A stretch of DNA of 64,000 nt from Symbiodinium sp. CCMP2592 (taxonomy: Eukaryota; Sar; Dinophyceae; Suessiales; Symbiodiniaceae), in NCBI GenBank assembly GCA_905221615.1, contig CAJNDT010006142.1, forward strand, positions 1-64,000. Direction: 5' to 3'. A program made the translations under genes and the position numbers. Below are positions 9,478 to 20,103 of the stretch, one piece after another. Within the stretch, counting starts at the first letter, position 1. Each line of letters opens with the position of its first letter. The notes below the pieces were generated by a model. It saw nothing but the letters and a program-made list of their open reading frames with translations, was not told the origin of the DNA and did not search any database.

Positions 9478-10075
9478 CTACATTTGGGGAATGCTCATGA
9501 ATTTCTCACCGCCCTTCACAAGCACAGACATCCGGATTTTCCTCAAATCAGTCGTCCAAGGATTCTTCAAGTCCTCGTAGTAGTTCACTTCACCCCGCTC
9601 AAAGTGGTTCTCATGCTCGCCGGGATCAACCTCGTTCTCCTCTTCCACCTGATCCTCAGGGATTTCAAACGAGGCCATCTTCTTGACAAACTCCGCGTAC
9701 TCGTCTGAGTCCTCACGGCCATGCAGGTGAGCAAAGTATTTCATGATGTAATGAAAGTCATAGCTCGAACCATTGTGGAAGTAGATCGGAATAGTCACCG
9801 GCAGCTTGATTCGAGAGTTGCAAGAAGACATGCCGCGGCCAAAAACCTCCCAGTGCCGTGTTCATGATGAACGACTTTGTCTAGGTTCCCGGCAGAGTCT
9901 TTGATCTTGAAGGCTTCGCGGCAGATCTCACAACGGTCAGCGGCTTCAAAGCGGCTCTGTTCATCAGAAGTCATAGCCCAGGGAATGTTCACAGAGCGAC
10001 GCCATTGCTCATACTTCCGGGCTAGGTCGAGCGAGAATTGTTTGCCTGCGCCGATGGTTGGGCGATGGATCCAGC
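9478..10075 (-). pseudogene. DNA polymerase B fragment: HNH-like Cys/His segment plus exonuclease II region
   Basis: Two minus-strand frames join here with a frameshift near 9831. The upstream part carries CEICREAF and VVHHEHGTGRF, the Cys-pair/His pattern found in an HNH-like insert in Polinton- and virus-type polymerases. The downstream part has IPIYFHNGSSYDFHYIMKY, matching the FHN…YD core of the 3'-5' exonuclease II motif of protein-primed family-B polymerases. The frame extends upstream without a Met to about 10075. It ends at 9478, before any polymerase palm motif, so only a middle section survives. The other N-terminal section lies next door on the plus strand. Confidence 0.6.
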
Positions 10076-10095
10076 ATGCTCCCAGGTAGCCAACA

Positions 10096-10380
10096 GCAGC
10101 AGGAACACAACAAAGTTCACAGATGCCACAAGTGTTTGGCCGTCTTTTCTCGCCCCGAAGGTCTGAAACGACACCTGGTCGACCAGATCTGCTCCGATGA
10201 TCCTTGCAAGGGTTGCCGGCTCCCGCCTTGATGCCGGTCCAAGGTTCTGGGCAAGATCGCCACTACTACCAAGCCAAAAACAGTGCAGCCATGCATCCTT
10301 GTGGTCACAGCCGACTTTGAGACCTTCAGTTCATTGCCTCCGGACGAAATTGGAGACCACCCCGTGCTGAGTTCTACGAC
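10096..10380 (+). pseudogene. DNA polymerase B fragment: C2H2 segment and exonuclease I motif
   Basis: On the plus strand the translation shows a Cys/His segment (CHKCLAVFSRPEGLKRHL followed by further Cys). About 25 codons later comes CILVVTADFETF, where D-x-E is the first exonuclease motif of family-B polymerases. In an intact gene this part would directly precede the HNH/exonuclease II part at 9478-10075, which now lies to its left in opposite orientation. An inversion with a breakpoint near 10080 explains this. Stop codons and frame changes show it is dead. Confidence 0.5.
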
Positions 10381-10384
10381 TTTG

Positions 10385-10760
10385 TGTCAAATCCAAGCGT
10401 CATGAAGATGTTCGAACCCGTGGATGGAGGTCGTTGGCTGGACTTGCCAAAGGACAAAAAGTGACGCCCGAAACGCTTCAACGCCTTGCTGGACGTAGTG
10501 GACTGCAACAACGATCAGGAATCTGTGCGCTACATGGTCGAGGTCATCTACGACGTTCCTTGGTTTCGGCACAGCTACGTGGACTTTGTCTCCCTCAGCC
10601 AGTGCCATATGAAAGATTGATAAGCTGAGTCCCAACACACGGCAGCTCTTCATCGAGCATAGGCGGTCCAACACATCGGAACGCAAACTGGTGCCCTTCT
10701 TGGGCATCCACGAAAAGGAAGCGGTTGTCTTCAGATTCCTAAAGCACATCATAAGAGATT
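10385..10760 (+). pseudogene. Remnant of an unidentified virus-like gene
   Basis: Protein-like stretches appear in shifting plus frames: VMKMFEPVDGGRWLDLPKDK, then after a stop RFNALLDVVDCNNDQESV and VEVIYDVPWFRHSYVDF, then (new frame) LSPNTRQLFIEHRRSN and LVPFLGIHEKEAVVFRFL. Dense charged/aromatic composition and the interruption pattern indicate a real but decayed gene. It may continue the polymerase-region gene order. No family recognised. Confidence 0.4.
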
Positions 10761-10789
10761 CTTGGTGTTAGAATTTTCGACACTAGTGC

Positions 10790-11160
10790 AGTTTCAGTGT
10801 GCTCCTTTTATGAAGGACTTCGTTGGCGGCATCTTCGAAAATGTAGGGACTTGAAGCGGGCTGGACGAGTTCTGCAGTCGTCTGTGCAGAAACTTACGAT
10901 GAATATTTAATTTGGAGAATTTGTTCAAAACTAAGAGACTTTCAGACCTGGACACTTCAAAGTTCGAGAAAGCCGTTAACAAAGCCGACATGCTGAACTT
11001 TCATTTGCAAATGTGCGAGAATAAGCCTTTCTAGCGCTTGTAGAGGCGCAGAAAGGTCTCAGCAGCAGGACGTTCAAGTTCTTTTGTGCAAGAAGTTCTG
11101 TAAGAGTCGCACCTGGTGATGAAGGGGCTTTGCAGCTTCAGGAAGATTTTCGACGGATCT
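10790..11160. other. Decayed sequence after the virus-like genes
   Basis: A short plus-strand stretch (QFQCAPFMKDFVGGIFENVG, about 10791-10850) and another near 10940-11030 (SDLDTSKFEKAVNKADML) read like protein, but stops intervene. Probably the last recognisable trace of the virus-like element. Nothing else is seen up to the repeat at 11185. Confidence 0.3.
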
Positions 11161-11184
11161 GATAGCTTCCGTGATTCTGAGGTC

Positions 11185-11420
11185 GGAAATGGAATTCGGC
11201 CGGAGTGGACGGGATTGGTAATTGAAACATGACTTCTGGAAGCTGCGGATTCCAGCTACGGTTTGTACGTTTCGACCAAGCGTTCAGTTTGAGGCTTGCA
11301 CGACACAGTTTCGTTTGATTCATCAATACGGACACCAAATGTGATGTTAGTGTGCAACAAAAGCATCGATCAAAGGTTTACGGTCTTCAAATGGAAAAGA
11401 CGTGCCTGCTAAGATTTAAA
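11185..11420. repeat. Dispersed repeat, copy 2 (partner at 3460-3790)
   Basis: This copy has the same blocks in the same order as copy 1, with internal deletions (for example the GGGCTGCGCAAACAAACGC part is reduced). The copies clearly differ, so the duplication is old. Confidence 0.6.
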
Positions 11421-11989
11421 AAGCACCACTCCCCACGTTCCAAAACATGATTGTCCTGGGCCATTTGCTTATCGATGGTCCAGTCAAGGTTCTCCGGCGA
11501 AGGCTTGATGTGATACAGAGGAGGCCCTTCCAAGCATCCTAGAGACAGCTTCCGGAATTGGCTCCGTAATTCGAGCGTTCTTTTGGCCCATGTGTTGCAA
11601 TGATGTCCGACGTGGAAGCACCTCCTGTTCCTCCCCCTCAAAGAGTGGAGTTGCCGCAGGAGTGTAGAACGTCCTTCGTAAATTTATGGTCCTTCCTCGT
11701 CTGCCTGTTGCTAGGAGACTTTGTCCGCCCGTCTGGCCCGCCTGCGACAGGAGCGTCAGGATGCAAAGGTATTGTCTGCGTGTCTACAAGATGTCTTGAT
11801 TGTCTTTCGTCCAAAGCAGGTACAAGCGCGCAGAGTCGCTAAGATCCTGAAAGCAGAGCAAAAACGACTTCGCAAGGCATGGTTCTGTCTGCTGCCCCGT
11901 CGAATGTAGATGTTTGAACTTGCCCAGGCCCAAACAGTAGCACGGCAGCTTTCTGAATCGCAGTAATTAACCCTTGTCGTTTCTCACAC

Positions 11990-12480
11990 GATGGCGCGAA
12001 TGTTTTGACGCGCATTGATCCCGGCACTGAGAGTGATCAGCGGTCAGTGAGCTTCGCTGTCGCCGTGTTGAATTGTTGCCCCAGCAGCGAGTATCTGTTG
12101 AGCAGTGACTAAGCTCTGCCAGCTTTTAGTACGTGAGTCAGTGAGTGTGAATGAGTGAGCTTTGCTGCGACGAGCGGCTGCCTGCAACGCGTAAATTCTT
12201 CTTCGGTGTCGGGTGAGCAGTGACGAAGCTTCGCTCTTTCTTTTCCAAGGGAATGAATGTTTACGGCTTTGAGCCCGGCGCTGAGAGTGGTCAGCGGTGC
12301 GAGCCCTGCCGAAGCAGTGGGTGAGAGAGCTTGGCTGTGACCCGAACTGCTGCGTGGCAGCTAGTAACTTCTTCGTCTTCGGTTGAGCGTGAGCGGTTCA
12401 GCAGTGTGCAAGCCTTGTCTGAGGCAGAGCACGAATGTTTTACGGGCTTTGAGCCTGGCACTAAAAGCGATGACTCTGCG
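11990..12480. repeat. Degenerate ~180-250 bp tandem units (copy in 15480-15970)
   Basis: Three units each open with CGAATGTTTTACG-like sequence followed by TTGAGCCCGGCACTGAGAGTGATCAG-like words, at about 11998, 12252 and 12433. Between them are repeated GTGAGCAGTGACGAAGCTTCGCT-like words. Differences between units are large. No coding meaning seen. Confidence 0.5.
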
Positions 12481-13134
12481 GAGTGGGGTTTGCCACCTGG
12501 CAATGAGGTCTGCCATCTGAGCCAGTGAATGTATGAGCATTGCCCAAACTGTTGCCTGAGCAGCTGGTAAACTTTCCGGCTAGTCAGTGACGAAGCCTTG
12601 CTTTGACGTAATCCCAGCCTTCTTTTTCTGAAGGCCACAAAACCTGGTTGCGTTGCGGTGTAGGGTTTAGGATGAGTAAGTGAGCCTTGCTGTAGTCCAT
12701 GTGGGCAGCCAAAACTCTTTGTTGACATCTAGCAGGTTTTCCGAATGCACGAATGTGAGCCCGTCATATCATGCTCATTCGCTTCTGAAATGTTGAGCCT
12801 GTTGCAAGGTCGAAGCTGAGCGCCGTAGTCACCGTAGTCTTTTACGTAGAGCAACGCGCAGCATGGGAAATCTGGATCCGAAATTGTCCGCTTGCAGAAA
12901 GCTAGGACAGGCAGACTCTACTGATCCGCCGAAGTTTGATTCGAGATTGTATGCTGCAGGGTGTGAGGATACAGACGAGGGAACCTGAACGAGCCCAGAG
13001 GTGGCGGGCAAATGATTTCACCCTTAGGACAAAGCCGGTGGTATAATATTCAGCTGCCAATTGAGTTTGATTGACTCCGGCATGTCTGGGACCTTCCACC
13101 GTTCTAATAGTGTTATACTACCCAAAGGGTGTGT

Positions 13135-14065
13135 AAGTGGGTTCCGTTGGTTTTTGCAGCAGATGGGGTGGGTTCCCCGTGGGTTCCCCTGTTTTTTGCA
13201 GCACTTCAGGTGGGCTACATATGGGTTTCCTTGTTTTTTGCAGCATTTCGGGTGGGTCTGTGTATGTTCTTCATTTAGCTTTCTTGTAGATTCCCATGGT
13301 TTTTGCAGCATGGACGGTGGGTTCCCTGTGGGTTCCCTAGTTTTTGCAGCATTTTTAAGTGGGTTCCCATGGTTTTTAACAATATCGACGGTGGATTCTC
13401 TGTGGGTTCCCTTGTTTTTTGCAACACTTCAGGTGGGCAACATATGGGTTCCCTGGTTTTTTGCAGCATTTCGGGTGGTCTGTGTATGTTCTTGATTTAG
13501 CTTTCTTGTAGATTCCCATGGTTTTTGCAGCATGGACGGTGGGTTCCCTGTGGGTTCCCTAGTTTTTGCAGCATTTTTAAGTGGGTTCCCATGGTTTTTA
13601 ACAATATCGACGGTGGATTCTCTGTGGGTTCCCTTGTTTTTTGCAACTTTTCAGGTGGGCAACATATGGGTTCCTTTGTTTTTTGCAGCATTTCGGGTGG
13701 TCTGTGTATGTTCTTCACTTAGCTGTCTTGTAGATTCCCATGGTTTTTGCAGCATGGACGGTGGGTTCCCTGTGGGTTCCCTAGTTTTTGCAGCATTTTT
13801 AAGTGGGCTCCCATGGTTTTTCACCGTCGATACGGTGGGTTCTCTGTTTGGTTCCCGGGTTTTTGCAGCATTTGAAGTGGGTTCCCATGGTTTTCCAATA
13901 GGCTCTTTTGGCTTTTGCAGCATGTCAGCTGGGTTCCCTGTGGGTTTCCTAGTTTTTTGCAGCATTTTTAATGGGTTCCCATGGTTTAACAGCATCGACG
14001 GTGGGTTCCCTGTGGGTTCCTTGCTTTTTGCAGCATTGCAAGTGGGTTCCCATGGTTTTCCTAGC
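13135..14065. repeat. Minisatellite of GTGGGTTCCC / TTTTTGCAGCA units with 222-bp higher-order period
   Basis: The basic unit joins GTGGGTTCCC(T/A)TG with (G)TTTTTTGCAGCA. Groups of units recur with a 222-bp period, marked by TCTGTGTATGTTCTTC at 13257, 13479 and 13701. Later units (13800-14065) are more diverged. Glycine/phenylalanine-rich frames over it on both strands are low-complexity by-products. Confidence 0.85.
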
Positions 14066-14502
14066 ATATATTGCGCAAAGGTCTGGGCGGGCTCCCTTGG
14101 CTCTTGCAGTGTGTCAGCTCGGTTCCGTGTGCTGCAGGTGTGGCCCGGTTCCATCGCACATCTTGCGCTGCATTTGGATTTGCTGCTTTGAAGTAAGGCT
14201 GCAAAAAGCACGTCTGCTATCTGCAGTTTGGGTCGAGACCAAAGACGTTAAACAGGCTCACCTCTGATGCACATGAGGCTCGCCGCCCTCCTGTGGTAAT
14301 GCTCTTGATAAGTTTGCTGCGGCTAAATGCTGGCACGCTGATGCGAGGATTTTGCGGCATCTACTGGCAGATGTTAATCTCAGCTTGTAGCTTCAACTGT
14401 TTCGATTGCTTGCTGTACGTGGGCTGTTTTTGCGCTGGGAAGCTCCACTTGCAGGAGCTCTTTTTTCCTACAGAATCGTAGGAAGCCTCGAAGGGCCTCC
14501 CC

Positions 14503-14994
14503 TGTGCGGGAAAGATCTTGTACGAACAAGAACAGAAGCACTTGTCTTGAAACGGCAGCCGATGGCAAGTTTGGCAAATTTTCCAAAAGTATCTCACATT
14601 TCACAGCATGTTGGCTTTCTTGGACGTTGATCCAAACAGCATGCGGAAGGAATTTTGTTTTTCCGTGCAGTTTTCCAGCTGAAACGGGTTCCAAAAAGCA
14701 GCTCTAGTCCGGGCACCGAAACGGGGCTCCCGATTTTGGCTTTCTTCGTTGGACATACAAGCTCACGCAATTCGGGGCCCCAGATTCGAGCTCAGATGTG
14801 GGAGCCATTTCTGGGGCCCAGTTATGCCGTTTTTTCGTCGAGCAGATGCCACATCTGCGTGCACAGCTGGCCGTTGCGTGCAACAGTATATAAACCTCGC
14901 CAGCTCTGTTTTGCATTTTGCCGGTGTTCCTTCAAAACTCAAAATAACAAGTTGAACGCTCGCAAACATGTGAACTTTGCAAACAGAACTTTCT
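14503..14994. other. 492-bp spacer between the two duplicated segments
   Basis: The only sequence between the two 3-kb copies and not duplicated. It contains a GTATATAAACC word near 14885 but no gene I can support. Confidence 0.5.
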
Positions 14995-17926
14995 CACACA
15001 GAGGAGGCCCTTCCAAGCATCCTAGAGAACAGCTTCCGGAATTGGCTCCGTAATTCGAGCGTTCTTTTGGCCCATGTGTTGCAACGATGTCCGACGTGGA
15101 AGCACCTCCTGTTCCTCCCCCTCAAAGAGTGGAGTTGCCGCAGGAGTGTAGAACGTCCTTCGTAAATAAATGGTCCTTCCTCGTCTGCCTGTTGCTAGGA
15201 GACTTTGTCCGCCCGTCTGGCCCGCCTGCGACAGGAGCGTCAGGATGCAAAGGTATTGTCTGCGTGTCTACAAGATGTCTTGATTGTCTTTCGTCCAAAG
15301 CAGGTACAAGCGCGCAGAGTCGCTAAGATCCTGAAAGCAGAGCAAAAACGACTTCGCAAGGCATGGTTCTGTCTGCTGCCCCGTCGAATGTAGATGTTTG
15401 AACTTGCCCAGGCCAAAACAGTAGCACGGCAGCTTTCTGAATCGCAGTAATTAACCCTTGTCGTTTCTCACACGATGGCGCGAATGTTTTAACGCGCATT
15501 GAGCCCGGCACTGAGAGTGATCAGCGGTCAGTGAGCTTCGCTGTCGCCTCTCTGGTGTTGAACTGTTGCCCCAGCAGCGAGTATCTGTTGAGCAGTGACT
15601 AAGCTTTGCCAGCTTTTAGTACGTGAGTCAGTGAGTGTGAATGAGTGAGCTTTGCTGCGACGAACGGCTGCCTGCAGCGCGTAAATTCTTCTTCGGTGTC
15701 GGGTGAGCAGTGACCAAGCTTCGCTCTTTCTTTTCCAAGGGAATGAATGTTTACGGCTTTGAGCCCGGCGCTGAGAGTGGTCAGCGGTGCGAGCCCTGCC
15801 GAAGCAGTGGGTGAGAGAGCTTGGCTGTGACCCGAACTGTTGCGTGGCAGCTAGTAACTTCTTCGTCTTCGGTTGAGCGTGAGCGGTTCAGCAGTGTGCA
15901 AGCCTTGTCTGAGGCAGGGCACGAATGTTTTACGGGCTTTGAGCCCGGCACTAAAAGCGATGATTCTGCGGAGTGGGGTTTGCCATCTGGCAATGAGGTC
16001 TGCCATCTGAGCCAGTGAATGTATGAGCATTGCCCAAACTGTTGCCTGAGCAGCTGGTAAACTTTCCGGCTAGTCAGTGACGAAGCCTTGCTTTGACGTA
16101 ATCCCAGCCTTCTTTTTCTGAAGGCCACAAAACGTGGTTGCGTTGCGGTGTAGGGTTTAGGATGAGTAAGTGAGCCTTGCTGTAGTCCATGTGGGCAGCC
16201 AAAACTCTTTGTTGACATCTAGCAGGTTTTTCCGAATGCACGAATGTGAGCCCGTCATATCATGCTCATTCGCTTCTGAAATGTTGAGCCTGTTGCAAGG
16301 TCGAAGCTGAGCGCCGTAGTCTTTTACGTAGAGCAACGCGCAGCATGGGAAATCTGGATACTTTACTGATCCGCCGCAGTTTGATTCGAGATTGTATGCT
16401 GCAGGGTGTGAGGATACAGACGAGGGAACCTGAACGAGCCCAGAGGTGGCGGGCAAATGATTTCACCCTTAGGACAAAGCCGGTGGTATAATACTCAGCT
16501 GCCAACTGAGTTTGATTGACTCCGGCATGTCTGGGACCTTCCACCGTTCTAATAGTGTTATACTACCCAAAGGGTGTGTAAGTGGGTTCCCTTGGTTTTT
16601 GCAGCAGATGGGGTGGGGTTGCAGCCCAGGTGGGCTACATATGGGTTCCCTTGTTTTTTGCAGCATTTCGGGTGGGTCTGTGTATGTTCTTCACTTAGCT
16701 TTCTTGTAGATTCCCATGGTTTTTGCAGCATGGACGGTGGGTTCCCTGTGGGTTCCCTAGTTTTTGCAGCATTTTTAAGTGGGTTCCCATGGTTTTTAAC
16801 AATATCGACGGTGGATTCTCTGTGGGTTCCCTTGTTTTTTGCAACACTTCAGGTGGGCAACATATGGGTTCCCTTGTTTTTTGCAGCATTTCGGGTGGGT
16901 CTGTGTATGTTCTTCATTTAGCTTTCTTGTAGATTCCCATGGTTTTTGCAGCATGGACGGTGGGTTCCCTGTGGGTTCCCAAGTTTTTGCAGCATTTTTA
17001 AGTGGGTTCCCATGGTTTTTAACAATATCGACGGTGGATTCTCTGTGGGTTCCCTTGTTTTTTGCAACACTTCAGGTGGGCAACATATGGGTTCCTTTGT
17101 TTTTTGCAGCATTTCGGGTGGTCTGTGTATGTTCTTCACTTAGCTGTCTTGTAGATTCCCATGGTTTTTGCAGCATGGACGGTGGGTTCCCTGTGGGTTC
17201 CCTAGTTTTTGCAGCATTTTTAAGTGGGCTCCCATGGTTTTTCACCGTCGATACGGTGGGTTCTCTGTTTGGTTCCCGGGTTTTTGCAGCATTTGAAGTG
17301 GGTTCCCATGGTTTTCCAACAGGCTCTTTTGGCTTTTGCAGCATGTCAGCTGGGTTCCCTGTGGGTTTCCTAGTTTTTTGCAGCATTTTTAATGGGTTCC
17401 CATGGTTTAACAGCATCGACGGTGGGTTCCGTGTGGGTTCCTTGCTTTTTGCAGCATTGCAAGTGGGTTCCCATGGTTTTCCTAGCATATATTGCGCAAA
17501 GGTCTGGGCGGGCTCCCTTGGCTCTTGCAGTGTGTCAGCTCGGTTCCGTGTGCTGCAGGTGTGGCCCGGTTCCATCGCACATCTTGCGCTGCATTTGGAT
17601 TTGCTGCTTTGAAGTAAGGCTGCAAAAAGCACGTCTGCTATCTGCAGTTTGGGTCGAGACCAAAGACGTTAAACAGGCTCACCTCTGATGCACATGAGGC
17701 TCGCCGCCCTCCTGTGGTAATGCTCTTGATAAGTTTGCTGCGGCTAAATGCTGGCACGCTGATGCGAGGATTTTGCGGCATCTACTGGCAGATGTTAATC
17801 TCAGCTTGTAGCTTCAACTGTTTCGATTGCTTGCTGTACGTGGGCTGTTTTTGCGCTGGGAAGCTCCACTTGCAGGAGCTCTTTTTTCCTACAGAATCGT
17901 AGGAAGCCTCGAAGGGCCTCCCCTGT
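14995..17926. repeat. 3-kb segmental duplication, copy 2
   Basis: Near-identical direct copy of 11513-14502. It ends at 17926, exactly where the YR-3 polymerase begins abruptly. The duplication or a related rearrangement therefore probably removed the 5' part of YR-3. An assembly artefact is possible but the scattered differences argue for two real copies. Confidence 0.9.
16580..17485. repeat. Minisatellite, second copy
   Basis: The same GTGGGTTCCC / TTTTTGCAGCA array as at 13135-14065, inside the second 3-kb copy. The first units are shortened here (a block present at 13150-13200 is missing near 16615), while the higher-order units are retained. Confidence 0.85.
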
Positions 17927-17929
17927 AAG

Positions 17930-19598
17930 CCAGTGGAAAGCATGGGCAGCTGAGCTAGAACCCGCCGAAGCTGAGCTGCACAGATCATTGCCCCCTTCAA
18001 TTGCTGAAGTGGTCAAAGGATCACTGAGGCTGAATATCGCAAGAGGGGATGGCTAGAGCAACCACGCACTTGGGAAGAGCTGGAGCTCCTGTTCCGTGAT
18101 TGGCTACCAGCCAAAAGGTTTGGCGTACGCCAGCGTGACAAGCTTCGTCCCATTGACGACTTGGCAGCCAACGGTGCCAAACAGTGCCTTTGCCGCTTGT
18201 GACAAGCTCACCTTACGCGCTTTCGACGAGCTGATTTGGTGTGCTACTTATATCATGCGAGCACTTGTGCAAAAAGGAGCCGTTCACCTTGTCTTGTCTT
18301 GTGGTCGAGTGATCTCGGGTCCTCTCCACGACTTTTGGAGGCTGAAGACCGACCGTGCCCGCCCCTTGTTGAAAACAGTTGACTTGAAGGCAGCGTATAA
18401 ACAGCTGCCGCTTTATCCAGAGCATCGCAGGTTTTGTGTGGTCGCCTTGAAACATCCGGACGACAGCCAAGTGCGCGGCTACGCTTCGAGAGTGTTGCCT
18501 TTCGGGGCAGCGGGGAGTGTCAATAGCTTCAACAGAGTTGCACGCTTGATCCAACGGATTCTTCAGGAAGCCTGGATCTTAAACTGTAACTATTTTGATG
18601 ATTTTCCGGTGTTGGAGTTGTCCGCCCTGACGGAGAGCACTGACTCGACTGCCCACTGCATACTTGACCTCCTCGGATTCGAGTGTTCTACGGAGAAGGA
18701 GGAACCTTTCGGAACCAGTGCAGACGTGTTGGGGGTCACGGTCGACCTCTCTTGTGCAGATTTGTCCGAGGTGCGTGTGCGCAACCGGGACGTCAAATGT
18801 AGCGAGGTTGCCGCTTCGGTCGATGATGTTCTGGACCGGGGCTTCATTAGGGCTGCCGAGATTGCTTCTCTTTTTGGGAGGATTCAGTTTCTTGAAGGAC
18901 AACTCTTGGGGCGGATGGGGCGATTGGCTCTGTCTGAGCTTCGCTCCCTTGGGACCTCCGGCGGCCTTCTTAAGCTTGGGGACTCCGAACGTCATGCTTT
19001 TCAGAATCTTCTTGAGCGATTGCTTCATGGACCGCCCCGGGCGATTTCAGCTCGCCCGCCGGGGGCAAATGTTATTGTGTTTACAGACGGGGCCTGCGAG
19101 CCGGAGGGTGATAGCATGCGGTGCTCCATCACGATCGGCGGGGTACTGTATGTTGAGAGCTCCGGTAAGTGGGTCACTCGGTACTTTGGCTGCCGACTGC
19201 CCGATACGCTTGTCAGGACTTGGAGTGCTTCTGGCAAGAAGCACTTGATAGGGCCCGTTGAGTTGTACGCGGTGGCGACAGCCAGAACACTGTGGCGAAA
19301 GTACCTTGATTTCGCCAAAGGCATCTTCTTTATTGACCATGCGGGTGTGCACGCCGCATGTGTCAATGGATCGTCCCATGACAGCCTCTGGAGGCTCATC
19401 CTTTTGAAGCTTGAAGAAGCCGATGCCAAAGCTATGATCGCTTGGTACGCCCGGGTTCCGAGCCAAAGCAATCCTGCTGACCCGCCTTCGCGAGGGTCCA
19501 GCCTTTTTCCTGTGTGGGGCACATGCTCGAGGGATCATCCGAGGTGTTGCATATCCGGCGAGCTCTTGAGTTCGTTTGGTGAGTCGGGAGATTGTTGA
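17930..19598 (+). pseudogene. YR-3 reverse transcriptase-RNase H, 5'-truncated and frameshifted
   Basis: Homologous to the YR-2 polyprotein from its residue ~665 onward: QWKAWAAELEP here against QRWRARATELAP there, and QRDKLRPIDDL against QKGRLRPIDDF. RT motif A is VDLKAAYKQLPL, motif B FGAAGSVNSF, motif C NYFDDF. RNase H follows with FTDGA, GPVELYA, FFIDH and SNPADPPSRG. An in-frame TAG near 18051 and an extra base near 18178 break the 5' part; the frame from 18096 is open to the stop at 19598. It copied the element's RNA into DNA; now defective. Confidence 0.8.
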
Positions 19599-19831
19599 AC
19601 GAGCTCAATCCTCGTGAATGATGCTCGATCGGCAACCTGCCGAGTGCTCGGAATGTTTCCCGATTCGGCTGTGCCAACTCAAGTGAAAAAGAGTGTGTCC
19701 GTTTGCATCCTGCGAAGCTTCTGTTATGTGAGCATATGCTTCAACATTACAATATATGTTGATTGATTGATTCGAGAATGTTTTTTTATACACTTAATAC
19801 GATTCGTGCGAAAAGTTGCTTTAGCTATAAG
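19585..19831 (+). repeat. YR-3 repeat B1
   Basis: Near-identical to 55501-55745 (B2). It starts at CGGGAGATTGTTGAACGAG, overlapping the RNase H 3' end, and ends GCTTTAGCTATAAG. It contains small hairpins such as CGGCA-acc-TGCCG. Confidence 0.85.
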
Positions 19832-20079
19832 CCTACTTTGAAACTTGATTCATTTGGCTTTATAGCTCAAGCTATGTTTCAAATGCGATGTTGCTTTTGA
19901 AACTCGCTTTTCGCACAACTCTCTTTTGGTGGTGGGCAAACAACCTGATTTTTAACTCATCGGTTTTTGCATGGTGTTTCTCGTCTTGATGCGAATCTTG
20001 TTCCCGATCCTCGAATGATTTACATGCGGCAGTCATTTGTGGATCGAGTTCGCCATCTGGCGAGATTCGAAATTTTTGT
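19832..20079 (+). repeat. YR-3 repeat A2
   Basis: This lies between B1 and B2 as in split direct repeats. It ends with a stem-loop (TCGCCA-TC-TGGCGA) and then AAATTTTTGT, the same end-type as the A repeats of YR-1, YR-2 and YR-4. No A1 copy is present because the 5' end is lost. Confidence 0.7.
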
Positions 20080-20101
20080 CCCACCCAACCCACCCGGGAG
20101 A
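20080..20101 (+). repeat. YR-3 repeat B2, left stub
   Basis: CCCACCCAACCCACCCGGGAG plus one base. It begins with the CCCACCC box shared by all A2/B2 junctions here. The remainder of B2 follows at 55508 after the LINE-B insertion; the last 15 bases are the LINE-B target duplication. Confidence 0.8.
20087..20101. repeat. LINE-B target-site duplication, left
   Basis: AACCCACCCGGGAGA, repeated exactly at 55493-55507. Flanking bases differ on both sides, fixing the LINE-B limits. Confidence 0.85.
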
Positions 20102-20103
20102 GC

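Larger units (their letters stand above)
11513..14502. repeat. 3-kb segmental duplication, copy 1
   Basis: The segment from ACAGAGGAGGCCCTTCCAAG to GAAGGGCCTCCCCTG recurs in direct orientation at 14995-17926 with few substitutions and small indels. Examples: GAATTGTTGCC versus CTCTCTGGTGTTGAACTG near 12065/15550, and a missing GTCACCGTA near 12825. It contains the degenerate 200-bp repeats and the 222-bp minisatellite. Short frames inside (for example the one at 11600) are the same in both copies and I do not regard them as genes. Confidence 0.9.
17927..20101 (+). mobile_element. YR-3 retroelement, 5'-truncated; left part
   Basis: It contains the polymerase ORF, then B1 (19585-19831), A2 (19832-20079) and the first 22 bases of B2. 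The rest of B2 lies at 55508-55745, because LINE-B is inserted in B2. The B1-A2-B2 order is the 3' end of a split-direct-repeat YR retrotransposon. The 5' end (A1, recombinase, Gag) is missing; the element begins mid-ORF at the border of the 3-kb duplication. At its right end the element abuts a USP protease fragment. Confidence 0.8.

Noticed and set aside
3460..11420. The dispersed repeat pair as terminal repeats of the virus-like element
   Set aside because: ATPase and structural gene lie outside the pair, and the left copy truncates the ATPase.
11600..11909. Small frames in the 3-kb duplication (also 15087-15393)
   Set aside because: Kept in both copies only because the copies are near-identical; no motif.
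13135..14065. Possible CRISPR-like array
   Set aside because: Units have no constant repeat with unique spacers; it is a eukaryotic minisatellite.
13532..14191. Long plus and minus frames (Gly/Phe-rich, Pro/Glu-rich) over the minisatellite; same at 16839-17612
   Set aside because: Periodic frames on both strands of a tandem repeat; no independent evidence of coding.
18579..19028. Minus-strand frames opposite RT/RNase H of YR-3 and of other Pol genes
   Set aside because: Antisense shadows of strong plus-strand domains.
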